Counted from the first letter of the stretch, positions 1 through 10,667 are shown. The stretch: DNA of 64,000 nt from Acanthosepion lycidas (GCA_963932145.1 OZ010586.1:72089896-72153895); one strand, 5' to 3'. A program made the numbers and translations. Notes: generated by a model from the sequence alone, not told the origin.

Positions 1-60
1 TGATCCAATATATAAACGAACAGACACACACACACAACCTGGGTTTTATAATAAGTATGA
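1..60 (-). mobile_element. Helitron 5' terminus (element continues outside the window)
   Basis: Read on the minus strand this starts TCATACTTATTATAAAACCC, followed by a TG-rich stretch. The same end occurs at 31437 and 31690. The TC start abuts a T at position 61, as expected for Helitron insertion between A and T, and lies beside a (TA)n tract. Confidence 0.55.
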
Positions 61-1014
61 TTTTATATATATATATATATATATGTATATAGCATTTAGT
101 GGCAATATTGTATTGATTTGTATTGGACTCTCTTGAAATTAAACAGTGCATATTGAATAATATTGATTTTTGCAAACGGTTTCTTTAAAACTTCCCTTTC
201 TTTCTCTTATTATATAACCCCCATTTTAAGCTCTTCCCTATTCACAACTCTCATGAAATAAAAAAGATTTAATAAGGATTGTGTTTGAAGCGTCAATATT
301 AGACAATATATTCACTCAATAATTTCCCAGCATGAACGTTGATCATTTTGGAACCAGTTAATATTTAAGCCTTGCCAGACCACTTTTTATTATATTCTGT
401 TTTATTTCCTTCCTCTCCATATCCTTTTTTTTCCTTACCCAATCAAATCTCCTTAATTGCTTTGCAAATAGGTGGTGGGGAGAAAAAAAGCTAATTACAC
501 TAACGAGTAACAAAAATCAAGCTGAATCAATCTCTTCTCGATTTTATACACCCGCTTCTATCCAACTTTCTCTTACAAAGTGCTGGCATATTCAATACTT
601 TTACTCAATACACATATTTTGCTTTGTTTTAAACTTGCTATCTTTCAATCAGGATCCAGAAAAGAGAGTCTGTTTTAAAGAGTGTTTGCTGCATGTGGTT
701 AATGCCATACAGATTATCCTTAGCTACTATCACCACGGCTACCATTTCTCTTGGAGGAGATCATGTGATTGTAGTGGTTCAAGCATTGTCATTGGTGGCA
801 ATAAGCGTATAGAAAATTCTGGGGTTTCTATCAACTGAAATGCATTCTTGACATTTCTGCAAAAGTAGTCTCTTGACCTTTGGATTTAGTGGATTGTTTG
901 GTACAACAAAATCTGGAAAGAACAAGCTTTCTTTGGGTAGATGATTGTATTAACTGGGTAGGTTGCAGGGTGGAACCAAGTCCATGGTTTTTTTTGTTTT
1001 TTAAGAAACTTCCA

Positions 1015-1210
1015 AAAGCTATTATATACTTGCAATTTTATCGGAAAATCTCTGACAAAATCAAAAAAAGTTTTCATGTGATGCATTTCATTGTTTGTCA
1101 GACTAAAGTGATATTTACATTGATGTGACTACACATGCACATGAAGGAGAGGGGACACTGAGAATTTATTTTTTATTATTAGTTTAGAAAGTGCTTCTAA
1201 CTTATATATT
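1015..1210 (-). repeat. Left arm of a dispersed inverted repeat
   Basis: Its reverse complement matches 2495-2790: the shared core is gcatgtgtagtcacatcaa, followed in both by a CTGA(T/C)..GAAAC-like stretch and an AAAACTTTT tract. The two arms enclose about 1.3 kb with LINE-A and SINE-1 debris. The family is not identified; the CTGATGAAG...GACGAAAC motif at 2662-2690 is of a kind found near ends of Penelope-like elements. Confidence 0.55.
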
Positions 1211-1212
1211 AG

Positions 1213-1625
1213 CAACATTCATATTCCCTACAGTACAATATGGTCAGAAATATTACACATTTTTTTGCATTGAACTTGTTCATATATATCATGTCTCTTC
1301 AAGACACAAGTAATCATGGCTCCCCACAGCTTCCTTTTTTTCATTCAGTCCACCTGAATCAACACCATAAACCAACTCTCAATGTTCTACCCATTGTAAC
1401 CCACCCCATGTATATTCTACCATAATATATGACAACATCATCGCAAATAATGCAAGAAGTCATGAAAACAGTGAGACTTTGAGAGCCAATATTTACAGGG
1501 CTGGGTTAAGTGTGTTGAATACTGACAGATTAAGCAACCTTTGTCTCTCTCTTAGCTCCTTCTATGTACCATATCCCTTAAGAATGTGGGTGATCATGGC
1601 TCTCCACAATTTCCTGTCTGTTGTC
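1213..1625 (-). repeat. 410-bp direct repeat, copy 1 (LINE-A 3' end and associated tail)
   Basis: Nearly colinear with 4206-4612: both have aatgtggtcagaaatatt-like starts, a first LINE-A 3' end fragment (gtctcttcaagacac...), a ctctcaatgttc segment, a tgttgaatactga segment, and a second LINE-A 3' end (tcatggctctccacaa). Divergence is visible but order is conserved. This is a dispersed composite repeat rather than a gene. Confidence 0.65.
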
Positions 1626-1645
1626 ATTTTTAATTTTAAATATAT

Positions 1646-2397
1646 ATACTATTTACATTATTCAGACTATTGTCCTCATCTTTGATGCCATATTTATTAC
1701 GTTTCCGCCATTGTACGCTCCAGCATTCTTCAGCTGGTTGGAATGTTGAACTGAATTCTTTATTTCGCTCACTGGCACAGTGGATAAAGGTGTTAGTTAG
1801 ATCCAGTGACAGGACCCAAAGAGTGTGAGTTCAATACCTGTTTAAGGCAGTGGAGAACTTGGATTTCCCTAATTAACAGGAGATAACTGATAACTGACAT
1901 CCATTAGACATGGCACGTGGATCTAGAGCAGTCTACCCCAGTGAGCGAAATAAAGGGTTCAGTTCCACATTCCAATCACCTGAAGAAGGCCGGAGCATAC
2001 AACGGCTGAAACGTTGTAATAAATATGGCAACAAAGATGAAGACAATAGTCCAAATAATGTAAATAGTGTACATAATACCTCATCTCAGAAATATAGACA
2101 GATACTGAAGGATTGGATAAATATGGCAACAAAGATGAAGACAATAGTCCAAATAATGTAAATAGTGTACATAATACCTCATCTCAGAAATATAGACAGA
2201 TACTGAAGGATCGGATAAATATGGCAACAAAGATGAAGACAATAGTCCAAATAATGTAAATAGTGTACATAACACCTCATCTCAGAAATATAGACAGATA
2301 CTGAAGGATCGGATAAATATGGCAACAAAGATGAAGACAATAGTCCAAATAATGTAAATAGTGTACATAATACCTCATCTCAGAAATATAGACAGAT
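1646..2397 (+). mobile_element. SINE-1, palindromic copy with a four-unit 98-bp tandem tail
   Basis: From 1775 the + strand carries a tRNA-like head: A-box-like TGGCACAGTGGATAAAGG, then B-box-like GAGTTCAATAC. A body follows with a gaagaaggccggagc...cggctgaaacgttg inverted motif and a tail atggcaacaaagatgaagac. The tail is repeated four times with an exact 98-bp spacing (starts near 2023, 2121, 2219, 2317). Bases 1646-1772 are an inverted copy of the same tail and body joined directly to the head. Other copies: 10668-10925 and 38396-38790. The family resembles known cephalopod tRNA-derived SINEs, but a specific named family cannot be assigned. Confidence 0.8.
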
Positions 2398-2494
2398 TAA
2401 ATATGTTTTGGGCAAATAGTCTAGCCAAATTCATTTAATTTCTTTTTCATTTTGTTTAGATTTTTATCACTTTTGTTATTAAATATCCCACATT

Positions 2495-2790
2495 GTGATA
2501 ACAGAAGATCTCTCAAGAAAGTTGAAATGTAAGAACCTGGATGTAAATTTATTAACAATTGAAGCATTTTCTAAACTAATAATAAAAATAAATTGAATTT
2601 TCATAATCTGCTTTCCTTCATTAGCATGTGTAGTCACATCAACATAAACATCACTTCAGCCTGATGAAGTCCTAAAAGACGAAACATGTCACACAAAAAC
2701 TTTTACCATTTTGTTATAGTTTTTTCCCTTAAAATTGTTCTTGATATATAAAAATTTACTTGCAATTTGGATGACATAATTTAGCAAAAG
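2495..2790 (+). repeat. Right arm of the 1015-1210 inverted repeat
   Basis: Shares the core gcatgtgtagtcacatcaa in opposite orientation to the copy near 1115-1135, with flanking homology on both sides. It contains cctgatgaagtcctaaaag followed by acgaaac. Confidence 0.55.
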
Positions 2791-2824
2791 CTCAGAAAAC
2801 ATTTGAATTTCTTAAATGTCAGTC

Positions 2825-2975
2825 AGTTATGTGCCATGCGAGATAGAAGAGGAGGATTCATACCTTTCCCAAGGGTATTAGCACGTAAGTGAATGTAATG
2901 GTTTGAACTGGAATTCGAACTCAGCTCTCCAATTCCTCAATCCGAGCCACTATCCATTACTCCACCATGCCTTCT
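2825..2975 (-). mobile_element. SINE-C fragment (tRNA-like half)
   Basis: Reverse complement reads gtggagtaatggatagtggc, a gagctgagttcgaattcc B-box region, then the gggaaaggtatgaatcc body. This matches the + strand copies at 34596-34838, 46240-46375 and 51275-51690. No 5S-like head is present here. Confidence 0.7.
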
Positions 2976-3546
2976 TTTCTTAAATGAAGCATTGTTATTA
3001 TTAGTTTTAGTTTCATCTATTTTTTTTCTTTCTAGTTTACACCAAGAATTAATAAGATTTAATAATAGTTTTAAATTGTTCTAATTTCTAAGGTGGAGCA
3101 TTGTTATTATTAATTTTTCATTCGTTTTATCTTATTTTCGTTGCTAATTTTGACGGGGCTCCAAGCAACTTTGATATATTGCACTCTACCAACACCTTCT
3201 GAAAATTATGTCCACTCCATGCACTTTATTTGAATCCACCACTGTTTATTAAAATTCATTGATGACAATGTAGGTTGTAAAAAAACAATGTTTATTGATC
3301 TTGATTGCACACACAATTTCTGATTATTTTTCTATCATTGACAAAAAAAAAAAAAAAAAAATAGCCCTCCTTTTATTTGAATCCCTCCCCTCATTTATTA
3401 ATTTTTGGAAATTGAAACTTCCCCTTATTTGATACCTCCCACCATTTATTTGAGACATAAGAATACACCCAAGCTGTGTTAAATACCCATAAGAACAATG
3501 TTGGTGAAGTTGATTAGAACCTTATTTTGTTGAACAGATGTTGTTA

Positions 3547-3864
3547 CAATGCAAAGTCACCAATAATGTTGGCATCCTCAAGGATAAAAAAAGGATTCTC
3601 AGTTGAGAATTTAGCAAGTATAAAAGATCTTCTTTTTATTAAATCAGCTGGGTTGCAAAAATTTAACTCTTCTCTTGATGCTGTTATTTTATATGAGTCA
3701 TAGCTGACCAGGTCTTTAACTAAACTATCTATGACTGAAATATGAGTGTGCCAAGAATAATTAAGAACACTGAAGGGGTCAGCACCACTTTTTCCTTCAG
3801 ATTTGGACTTGGGCCAATGTCTTGAGTTAGTAATTCTAGATCCTAACTTTGTTTTTTGGATTAA
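3547..3864 (-). pseudogene. Unidentified 106-codon open frame, no start codon
   Basis: The minus strand is open from just after a TAA at 3865-3867 to a TAA at 3544-3546. The translation has protein-like composition, with segments such as GADPFSVLNYSWHTHISVID, FCNPADLIKRRSFILAKF and NPFFILEDANIIGDFAL before the stop. There is no ATG at its head. The surrounding DNA is AT-rich and stop-dense, so 106 clear codons are unusual. I do not recognise the family. It is most likely the 3' end of a decayed transposon ORF; a retained host pseudo-exon is possible. Confidence 0.35.
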
Positions 3865-4205
3865 TTATCTAGGCAGTCTTCTCTTTGGCAGCAATTTTTG
3901 GTGATTCCCAACTCCAGATTTGTGTCGATCTTATATTTGGAAAAAAAATATCTCCTTCATTCCTTTATCCACTGTCATTTAATCTCAGTGACATGCAAAG
4001 CACTTAAGTGACCTTTACTTATACAACTTAAAGTTGATATTACTCTTACCACCACCAGCCCAGTTGTTTTAAGATTGACAGTTCTTATTGATAATACACA
4101 TTATTTTCTGATAAGCCATACTAGTTTTGTTTTCTGACTTCCCCAGTATTTATTTTTTAAATTATGTGATTTTATTTTACAAGCTCCATCTTATATACTA
4201 GTAAA

Positions 4206-4612
4206 ATCCATACAACCTACAATGTGGTCAGAAATATTCTACATTTTTTGTATTGAACTTATTCTTGCATATCATGTCTCTTCAGGGCATGTGTAATCGT
4301 GGCTGCCCACATCTTCTTTCCTTTGTAGATTTAACCCTTTAACCTGCCCAAACCCACCCCATAAATATCAGCTCTCAATGTTCAACCCATATATATTCTG
4401 CCAGAATATATAATGATGCCATCACAAATGATGCAGGAAGTCACAAAAACAGTGATAGCCAATATTTACTGGGTTAGTTTGAGTATGTTGAATACTGAAC
4501 GGTTAAGCAACATTTGTCGCCCTTACCTTCTTCTTCTATGTACCAAGTCCCTTACGGACATAGGCAATCATGGCTCTCTACAATTTTCTGTCTTTTGTAG
4601 CTCTTAATAAAC
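4206..4612 (-). repeat. 410-bp direct repeat, copy 2
   Basis: Second copy of the composite at 1213-1625, in the same orientation about 3 kb downstream. It leads directly into the LINE-A minus-strand copy that continues to about 5560. Confidence 0.65.
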
Positions 4613-5560
4613 TTTGTCTTTTTGTTATCTCTCTTAAACCTTGTTCCACCATTTATTTACTCATTAAGTGCAGGAAGGAGATTATGTTGAAAAATATTTT
4701 TTGTGTAAAATAAAATCTTTTTTCGTTATTATTTTGGTTTTTTGCTATCTCTCCAAATTGTATTCTGCCAACCAATTAATCAAGCATGTTAAGTAGATTA
4801 TGCATTATCTCTTTATCTCTTGCCTTCAATATATCCTGTGAGTATCAGATTTTCCAAGACCCCTTTCCTCATTACGTGCCCTAGAAATTTCAACTTTCAC
4901 TTTCTTATAAATGTAAGCATCCTTTTTGTTTCTCTTTTCTCTAAAATTTTGTTGTTGCTCACATGTTCAGTCCATGGTATTCTCAGCATCCTTCTGTAGG
5001 ACCATATTTCTATTGCTTCAAGTCTCTTTTTCATCTCATCTGTGAGGAGATTGTCCAGCATTTACTCTGTCATCCATTTCCATCTATGCATTAGGTAGGT
5101 TTACTCATTATTTCTCTCTGCACCTGTTCCCTTCAAAATATCCTGTGAGTGTCAAATTTTCCAAGCCCTCCTTGATGTGTTCCATGAATTTCAACTGCCT
5201 TTTTTTGATTTTTATGTACAATTTTCATTCCCATTTTTCTTAAAACTTTCTCATTGCTCACATGTTTCATCCATAGTATTCTTAGCATTTCTCAGTAGAA
5301 ATACATCTCTGTTGCTTTAAGTCTTATCTTCATTTATGAGGAAATTGTCTAGCATTCACTACCATATAGGAAAATTAATATTATTATATAGCAGTTCAGC
5401 AGTTTTTTTCTTTTCTTTTTTTTTCTAATTTTATTTTCTAGAAAGCATCTTTTAATACTCCAGTGCATATTTGGATTTCTGTGTCGCATTTTCCATGGTC
5501 TTTTAGAACACTATTCAGATAGGTCAGGCTTGTTTTACATCCCTTAAATTATTTTAAATG
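4613..5560 (-). mobile_element. LINE-A 3' region, two overlapping partial copies
   Basis: Reverse complement encodes fragments of a non-LTR retrotransposon C-terminus (RKEGLENL-, YGSECWT-like and CFYRRML-like blocks, all broken). The block from cctgtgagtatcagattttc to gtgaggagattgtccagca occurs twice (about 4840-5065 and 5140-5355), so two partial copies lie head to tail. Many frameshifts; dead. Confidence 0.8.
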
Positions 5561-6300
5561 GGAGTACTTGCATCCCAGTACTTTCATGTAGAATAATTAT
5601 GGAATGTAAATTGAGTGTTTTACCAATTCCGAAAAGGTTGAACAGTGATATAAATAGTGTCCTTCTCTTTTGGTTCCCGGATAAAAATAAATTAAGATCT
5701 TTTAGCTTTAATTACATCATTTAGGGGTCTCCCTGCACTCCCTAATCATGGAAAAATAAGTTTTAAGAGCAATCCATATAGACCTTCACCAAGGAATATT
5801 AAATAATTAATTTTCTGTCTGGATAATTTGTGTTTTGATAATTTAATATTTGCTTCAAGAGCTGGTTTTTATCTCTTTTCTCCCTCAGCCACACTCATAA
5901 CATCATTCCTGCTACTATGATTCTTTGGCAAGGAAATTGATATCTTTTTTAAATTAGTTTTCTAGGAAAAAAAATCATTAAACTCCTAAAAACTGGCAGT
6001 TTACAAATGTAATTAAATTAATTTGATCTCTCCACCTATCTTTCGTAACCTGATTCCTGTTATTTATCTCAAATCACTTGATTTCACTATGAGCAAAACA
6101 AGGTGTTGTTTTTCTTAGAAAAAAAAAAAATATCCACTTGTAACTTAAGACCGGCTTCTTTCTTCAAATCTCATTATTTTGGTGTTTGGAAGAAAAACGT
6201 AAATGTTTACACTGGAATTTCTTTGATTTTCTTTCTGTATTTTAATTATATATTGTGAGGACTTGGAATTCACATTTTGGTTTAATTTCATCTCTTACAG
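5561..6300. other. AT-rich intron sequence, nothing recognised
   Basis: No open frame, structured repeat or RNA-like element was seen apart from the polypyrimidine tract and acceptor directly before the exon at 6301. Confidence 0.6.
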
Positions 6301-6399
6301 TCCACCTACACCAGTGATGGTTCACAACGATCTTCAAGATGCGCGGAGTCATTCCATTGACCTATCATCAGTTGAAAGTGGTCCAACATCATCACGCAG
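6301..6399 (+). CDS. Dyb (DTNA/DTNB orthologue): Dystrobrevin internal exon (Ser/Pro-rich linker)
   Basis: The exon is preceded by a pyrimidine-rich tract ending cttacag and followed by the donor gtgagt. It is 99 bp and read as one base, 32 codons and two bases (phase 2 in, phase 2 out). The peptide starts PPTPVMVHNDL and continues as a polar Ser-rich linker ending GPTSSR. The last two bases (AG) join the first T of the exon at 16140 to make Ser. By itself the peptide is not diagnostic; it is assigned because its phase matches the downstream exon, which carries a clear dystrobrevin motif. In the family this position is the variable, alternatively spliced linker between the ZZ zinc finger and the coiled coils. 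The exon is symmetric, so skipping it would keep the frame. Dystrobrevin is a cytoplasmic scaffold of the dystrophin-associated complex. A GC-rich island starts about 80 bp downstream. Confidence 0.72.
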
Positions 6400-6479
6400 G
6401 TGAGTCACCTACATATAATTGTAACATTCGGTGTAATTTTTAAAAATGAATCAAGTTTTTTAAATTTTGCAATATTACT

Positions 6480-8130
6480 AACTTGTGACGTCGTCCCCTG
6501 GTCACAGCGCCAACCATGTCGTTCTATCCTAGTCTACCCCGGCACCAACTGTGACGTCCTACTTTGATTCCCAGTCTGCCTACCCACGTTGTGAATTGAT
6601 CTAGGCAGAGGAAATCAATCAGTCGTCGGGGCCGTACTGCAAACCAAGTTCAACGGGGGTGATACCACACAAATATGCATAAAAGGCAACAAAATGAAAA
6701 CTCAAAAGTTCAAAGTATCAAAGAAAAAGGTAACAAACTTTATGTCTAGTTGTTTGTTACATAGGACTGCATCTATCTCCCGACCCGTCGTTTTCCGCTA
6801 GGCAAGTTTTAACACTTCAAGTCGTCTGCTCTCTAAGAAATTGGTATTTCGGTGGGTCTTTGGACGAAAGTCAAAAGAAAAACTTATTTCGGTGATCTGG
6901 ATCTAAGTCGCTCTTCAAAATAATTGTTCTTGGTTTGAAGATGGGTCCGGAATGTGCGTGAATCCTGGTCAGCTATCTGCGAGGCTTGCCTCAACCGGAG
7001 ACTGACTCTGGGAACTGCTGGGACTCGACTCATTTCTGCTCATTGTGGCTTCGTTTATATGGGCGCCGACCAAAACCGGGGTGAGTTTGTCGGCGCCGGG
7101 GGGTTCCTCGATAATTCTAAATACATATCCACCTCTCTGGTTAGGAATTTCCACCTTTTTCCATTTTTGGGAACCTTTCCTCACTCCCACCTTCTCATCA
7201 TACTTCAGAGGGGCGTGAACTGCCCTCCCCACATCTTCGTGGCAACCTCTCTTACTCATCCTCCAGATGGGCGGCAACAGCCTCCCTCGTGCATCACGTG
7301 ATCACCAATCGACCAATGATGTCTTAGTCGGGTGTGGACGAATCTGCGGCTTTGTTTCAGGAAGAAAAAAAAATATCTTGCTTAAAAAAAAAAAAAAAAA
7401 ATTATCTCTTCTCTTTCCCTTTTCTTCCCCTTAATGGTTTATCATTTCTCCAGCCGCGAACGGGACAATATGACAATGGCGGTCATAACTCTTGTTCTAC
7501 ACATGGTTTACGTCAGGTATTTTATCGCTAATTATCAGAATGTGTGGTCTTCTTAACACGGTCTCAAAAAGAAACATCTCCAAAGTTCCAGTCAGTCTGT
7601 CGCCTCGAAGAAAGAAAAAAAAACACATTCATTTTCCTTCGGTACAAATTCCTGATAACAAAATTTTATTATTGCAGGCCAAGGATGTTCCGTCGGATGC
7701 TCGTGGGTGGTTTTTAATTTTTCATATCTGTCCAAGTCCTTTTAGTTGCCTGTTTTTCGTCACTTAACGAAATAACATTTTCATTTGAATTTTTTTTTTC
7801 TTTGGCCAACCGGTCTGTAGTTGATAATAAGATGTCTTCCCGTACCAATAGTTTGTTTTCATATCCTTAGATAACACAGCCGATGCCAAAACATATCTGA
7901 TTCTTTCCTTCTTTCCCTTTCTTTTTACTCAGAATTTCCCTGTCATTGTAATGACACTCTTTCGCCATTTGTTACTTATCAAAATATCCTTTTATCCATT
8001 GTCTCTTAGCTGTGTGTGTGTTCTTGCTTATCACTCACATTTCGGTTCTTAGCCTCTCCTTTTCTTCTTTTCTTTCTTTTCCCTTTCTGCCTCGTTAAAT
8101 GGTGCCACAACTAAACATTTGAATTCTAGA
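6480..8130. other. GC-richer island: probable LTR-element remnant or internal promoter
   Basis: Composition shifts sharply to GC/CpG-rich between about 6480 and 7540 and tails off to 8130. Three CRE-like TGACGTC/TTACGTC motifs (6486, 6550, 7508 areas), a CACGTG E-box followed by two CCAAT boxes (7296-7317), and primer-binding-site-like strings (TGGTGCC, TGGCGCTGTGACCAGGGGA on the minus strand) are present. A 102-codon minus frame (6969-7277) contains VRKGSQKWKKVEIPNQRGGY, loosely like the C-terminal part of a Ty3/gypsy integrase, and a Ser-rich end. No matching second LTR was found. Both a degenerate LTR retrotransposon and a CpG-type promoter for a shorter dystrobrevin transcript fit. Confidence 0.4.
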
Positions 8131-8159
8131 AAACTTTGATGATATTTTTTAAGGATGGC

Positions 8160-8492
8160 ATAAGTTTACATGAGAGTCAAAAAAGGTAGACATAGTTCTG
8201 GTTTATATGAGTGTCGGAAAAGGTAGACATAGGTCTGGTTTACATGAGAGTCCAAAAAGTTAGGCATAGGTCTGGTTTGCATGTGAGTCCAAAAAGGTAG
8301 ACATAGGCCTGGTTTGCATGAGAGTTCAAAAAAGTAGACATAGGCCTGGTTTGCATGAGAGTCCAAAAAGGTAGACATAAGCCTGGTTTGCATGTGTCCA
8401 AAAAGGTAGACATAGGCCTGGTTTGCATGTGAGTCCAAAAAGGTAGACATAGGCCTGGTTTGCATGTGAGTCCAAAAAGGTAGACATAAGTC
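8160..8492 (+). repeat. Minisatellite, unit about 38 bp, about nine copies
   Basis: Tandem copies of a unit containing aggtagacataggcctggtt followed by tgcatgagagtccaaaa. The first two units are more divergent and one unit has lost about 5 bp (near 8390). The open frames across it are a by-product of repetition. Confidence 0.9.
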
Positions 8493-8547
8493 AGTGAAGC
8501 TGTAGATTAAATAAAGTATTCAATAAAGGTTACTCACACCAACTGTC

Positions 8548-8620
8548 AGCTGAAGTAAGTCTGAAATGTTGCGATAATAACAATAAAGATGAAGACTTTA
8601 GTCTGAATGTAAATAAGTTA
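8548..8620 (+). repeat. SINE-1 tail fragment
   Basis: Contains gctgaagtaagtctgaaatg and acaataaagatgaagacttt, matching the SINE-1 3' body and tail without the tRNA-like head. Confidence 0.45.
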
Positions 8621-9029
8621 AAATCTAATTTTTATAACATTACCATTAAAATCTAATTTGTATATGTAATATCTGTAACAATATAGTTAATGTAAAAATC
8701 AAATGCTCTGATGCTTAATATGAATCTGTGAATTGCATTTTGTCTTGCTCACTAGATTTTGTTCTTGCAAAATAAAATTATTTTTCTAAAAAAAGGTGGA
8801 TGATCAGCAAAACAATCCAAAAAATAAAATATCCCAATTTTTTTTTTTATATATTTACTATATTTCTTTATTTTAAATTTGTCAGCTCAATCAAAAAAAA
8901 AAAAAAATTATAAAAGATCAGATTTTGGGAATTAAGTTGGACCCCCAGTACTCTTCAACACCCCTTCATGTGTAAAATAAGAATATGTAATTGAATTATA
9001 AATAAACTGCCTTTTTATAGGCTTTGAGT

Positions 9030-9395
9030 CAACAAACACAATACTTGAAGTAACAAAAATCTGATTCTACAGAAGGATGCTGAGAATACTGAACATGTGA
9101 GGAATGACAAAATTTTAGAGAAAATCAAAACAGAAAGGACCTTATAAAAGAAAGAGTTAAAATTTCTAGTGCACATGAGGAAAGAGGTCTTGGAAAATTT
9201 TATGCTCATAGAACATATTGATGGCAAGAGGTAGAGAGGAAGACGATATATAACCTACCCGGCATATTTTAGTAAATGGATGGTACAACAGGTTTAGTAG
9301 CAATAACAAAAAGACTAAATTCCTTAAGAGATGCAAGGGACAGGAAATTGTGGAGTGCCATGTTCGCCCATGTCCTGAAGGGCCATGACACATAG
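9030..9395 (+). mobile_element. LINE-A 3' fragment, sense
   Basis: Sense copy of the LINE-A C-terminus and 3' UTR: the ttagagaaaatc...gaaag block, tgcacatgaggaaagaggtc, then agatgcaagggacaggaaat and tcctgaagggccatgacaca. Frames are broken throughout. Confidence 0.75.
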
Positions 9396-9620
9396 AAAAA
9401 ATGGGCTTGTAGAATATTATAATTTAAAATTTTTTTAAAGCTTTAATATTCGTCTTTCCTTTATTTTCTCTCCAGAGAATAATTTAATGTCATTCTGTCT
9501 ATAAATAGCAAAAGGACTAGAAATATCAAATTCCTGTGAGATCCATAGAATTTGGCATGTCAACAACTTTGATATATGGACTTTCAACAGATTGTTCAAT
9601 GTCTTTGTTAGACTTTTAAA

Positions 9621-9702
9621 CAAATGAAAAATAGTTATTGGATCGTATTATTATTATGTTTAGAGTAAATAATAATACAATCCAATAACTATTTTTCATT
9701 TG
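9621..9702. repeat. 82-nt near-perfect hairpin (35-bp stem, 12-nt loop)
   Basis: Left arm 9621-9655 and right arm 9668-9702 are complementary at 34 of 35 positions; the single difference would be a wobble in one transcript. Loop is atgtttagagta. Size and shape fit either a tiny MITE or a pre-miRNA-like foldback. No target-site duplication was identified. Confidence 0.8.
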
Positions 9703-9849
9703 TTAGTAGTTCTTTACTCTGTTAGTATACCATTTGCTTGTTTGACTTTCACACCTGTAAGACAGCTCATATTATTCAAAATTATTGATTAACTTCCGAC
9801 ATAACAGGTGATTTAAGCAGTGTGCAAATATGGTAATTTTATGATGGCT

Positions 9850-10545
9850 TCTTCAGAAACTGCTTGTATTTCTACACTTGTCACTTACACCAAGCAAAAG
9901 TCATAAGTGGCGACCCAGAGACGTTAGATAAGGAATTGGTCAGCATAAGTAGTACCCTACAATGTAACAACTACCCTGGGTACATGGCAGCAGCCCCAAA
10001 AAACTGGGATAGGTGGGTACAAGAGGAGGAGGAGGAGGAGGACAACAACACTCAGAAAACAGTCTGCCTGCCTTATGTGAAGGGGTTATCAGAGAAAATA
10101 CAAAGGGTCTGTGGTCCATATAACATCAGGACAACCTTCAAAAGCGTGACAACACTTTGCAGATATCTCTCTCAAGTGAGACCCCCCCATAGAGGAGAAC
10201 ATGACTAAAGACTGTGTGTACGCTATCCCGTGCAGCTGCGGAAAGGAATATAAAGGAGAGACAGGCCGCCCCCTCAAGGTAAGGCTTCAAGAACACCAGA
10301 AAGCTGTAACACGAGGGGAAGTAGAAAAATCAGGCGTGGCTGACCACATATAGAGAGAGAAGGGAGATCACTGGCCTCTGTGGGATCATGTTGAGATCAT
10401 AGACAGGGAACACCATTGGAAAATTCGTAAACTTAAGGAATCAGCACATATGCTAGGCCACAAAAATCTTCTTAGCATAGAAATAAATACAATATGGGAA
10501 CCAGTAATAAGGAGTGCCAGAGAAAAGCAATGATAACAAAGTTGC
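9850..10545 (+). pseudogene. Penelope-like element, RT C-terminus plus GIY-YIG endonuclease
   Basis: The first frame (to about 10208) reads GDPETLDKELVSISSTL, then VCLPYVKGLSEKIQRVCGPY and RTTFKSVTTL, typical of the end of a Penelope-like reverse transcriptase. After a frameshift in the C-run near 10185-10205 the next frame continues DCVYAIPCSCGKEYKGETGR, RLQEHQKA, an in-frame stop (TAG near 10352), then HHWKIRKLKESAHML and INTIWEPVIRSA. The CVYAIPCSCGKEYKGETGR block is the GIY-YIG start (Y-I and Y-K-G-E-T) and RLQEH carries the usual Arg and His. Family function: retrotransposition using the endonuclease nick as primer. Frameshift and stop make it dead. No full RT core is present. Confidence 0.85.
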
Positions 10546-10667
10546 AATATAAGCTCTGGTAAAAATATGTAATGATAACAGCAAAATTGCAATATGAGCA
10601 CTGGTAAAAATGGTTGCTGAAAACATTAGGTTTATAATACCCAGAAATTCATACCCAGATGTCCTCA

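Noticed and set aside
635-838. 67-residue + frame after a ttcaatcag acceptor-like site
   Set aside because: No recognisable domain, no matching donor or phase evidence; isolated small frame.
2655-2695. Hammerhead ribozyme (CTGATGA ... GACGAAAC)
   Set aside because: Core letters are present, but the nucleotides next to the core in stem II do not pair well and the residue at the cleavage position appears to be G rather than A, C or U. Kept only as a Penelope-like tail motif.
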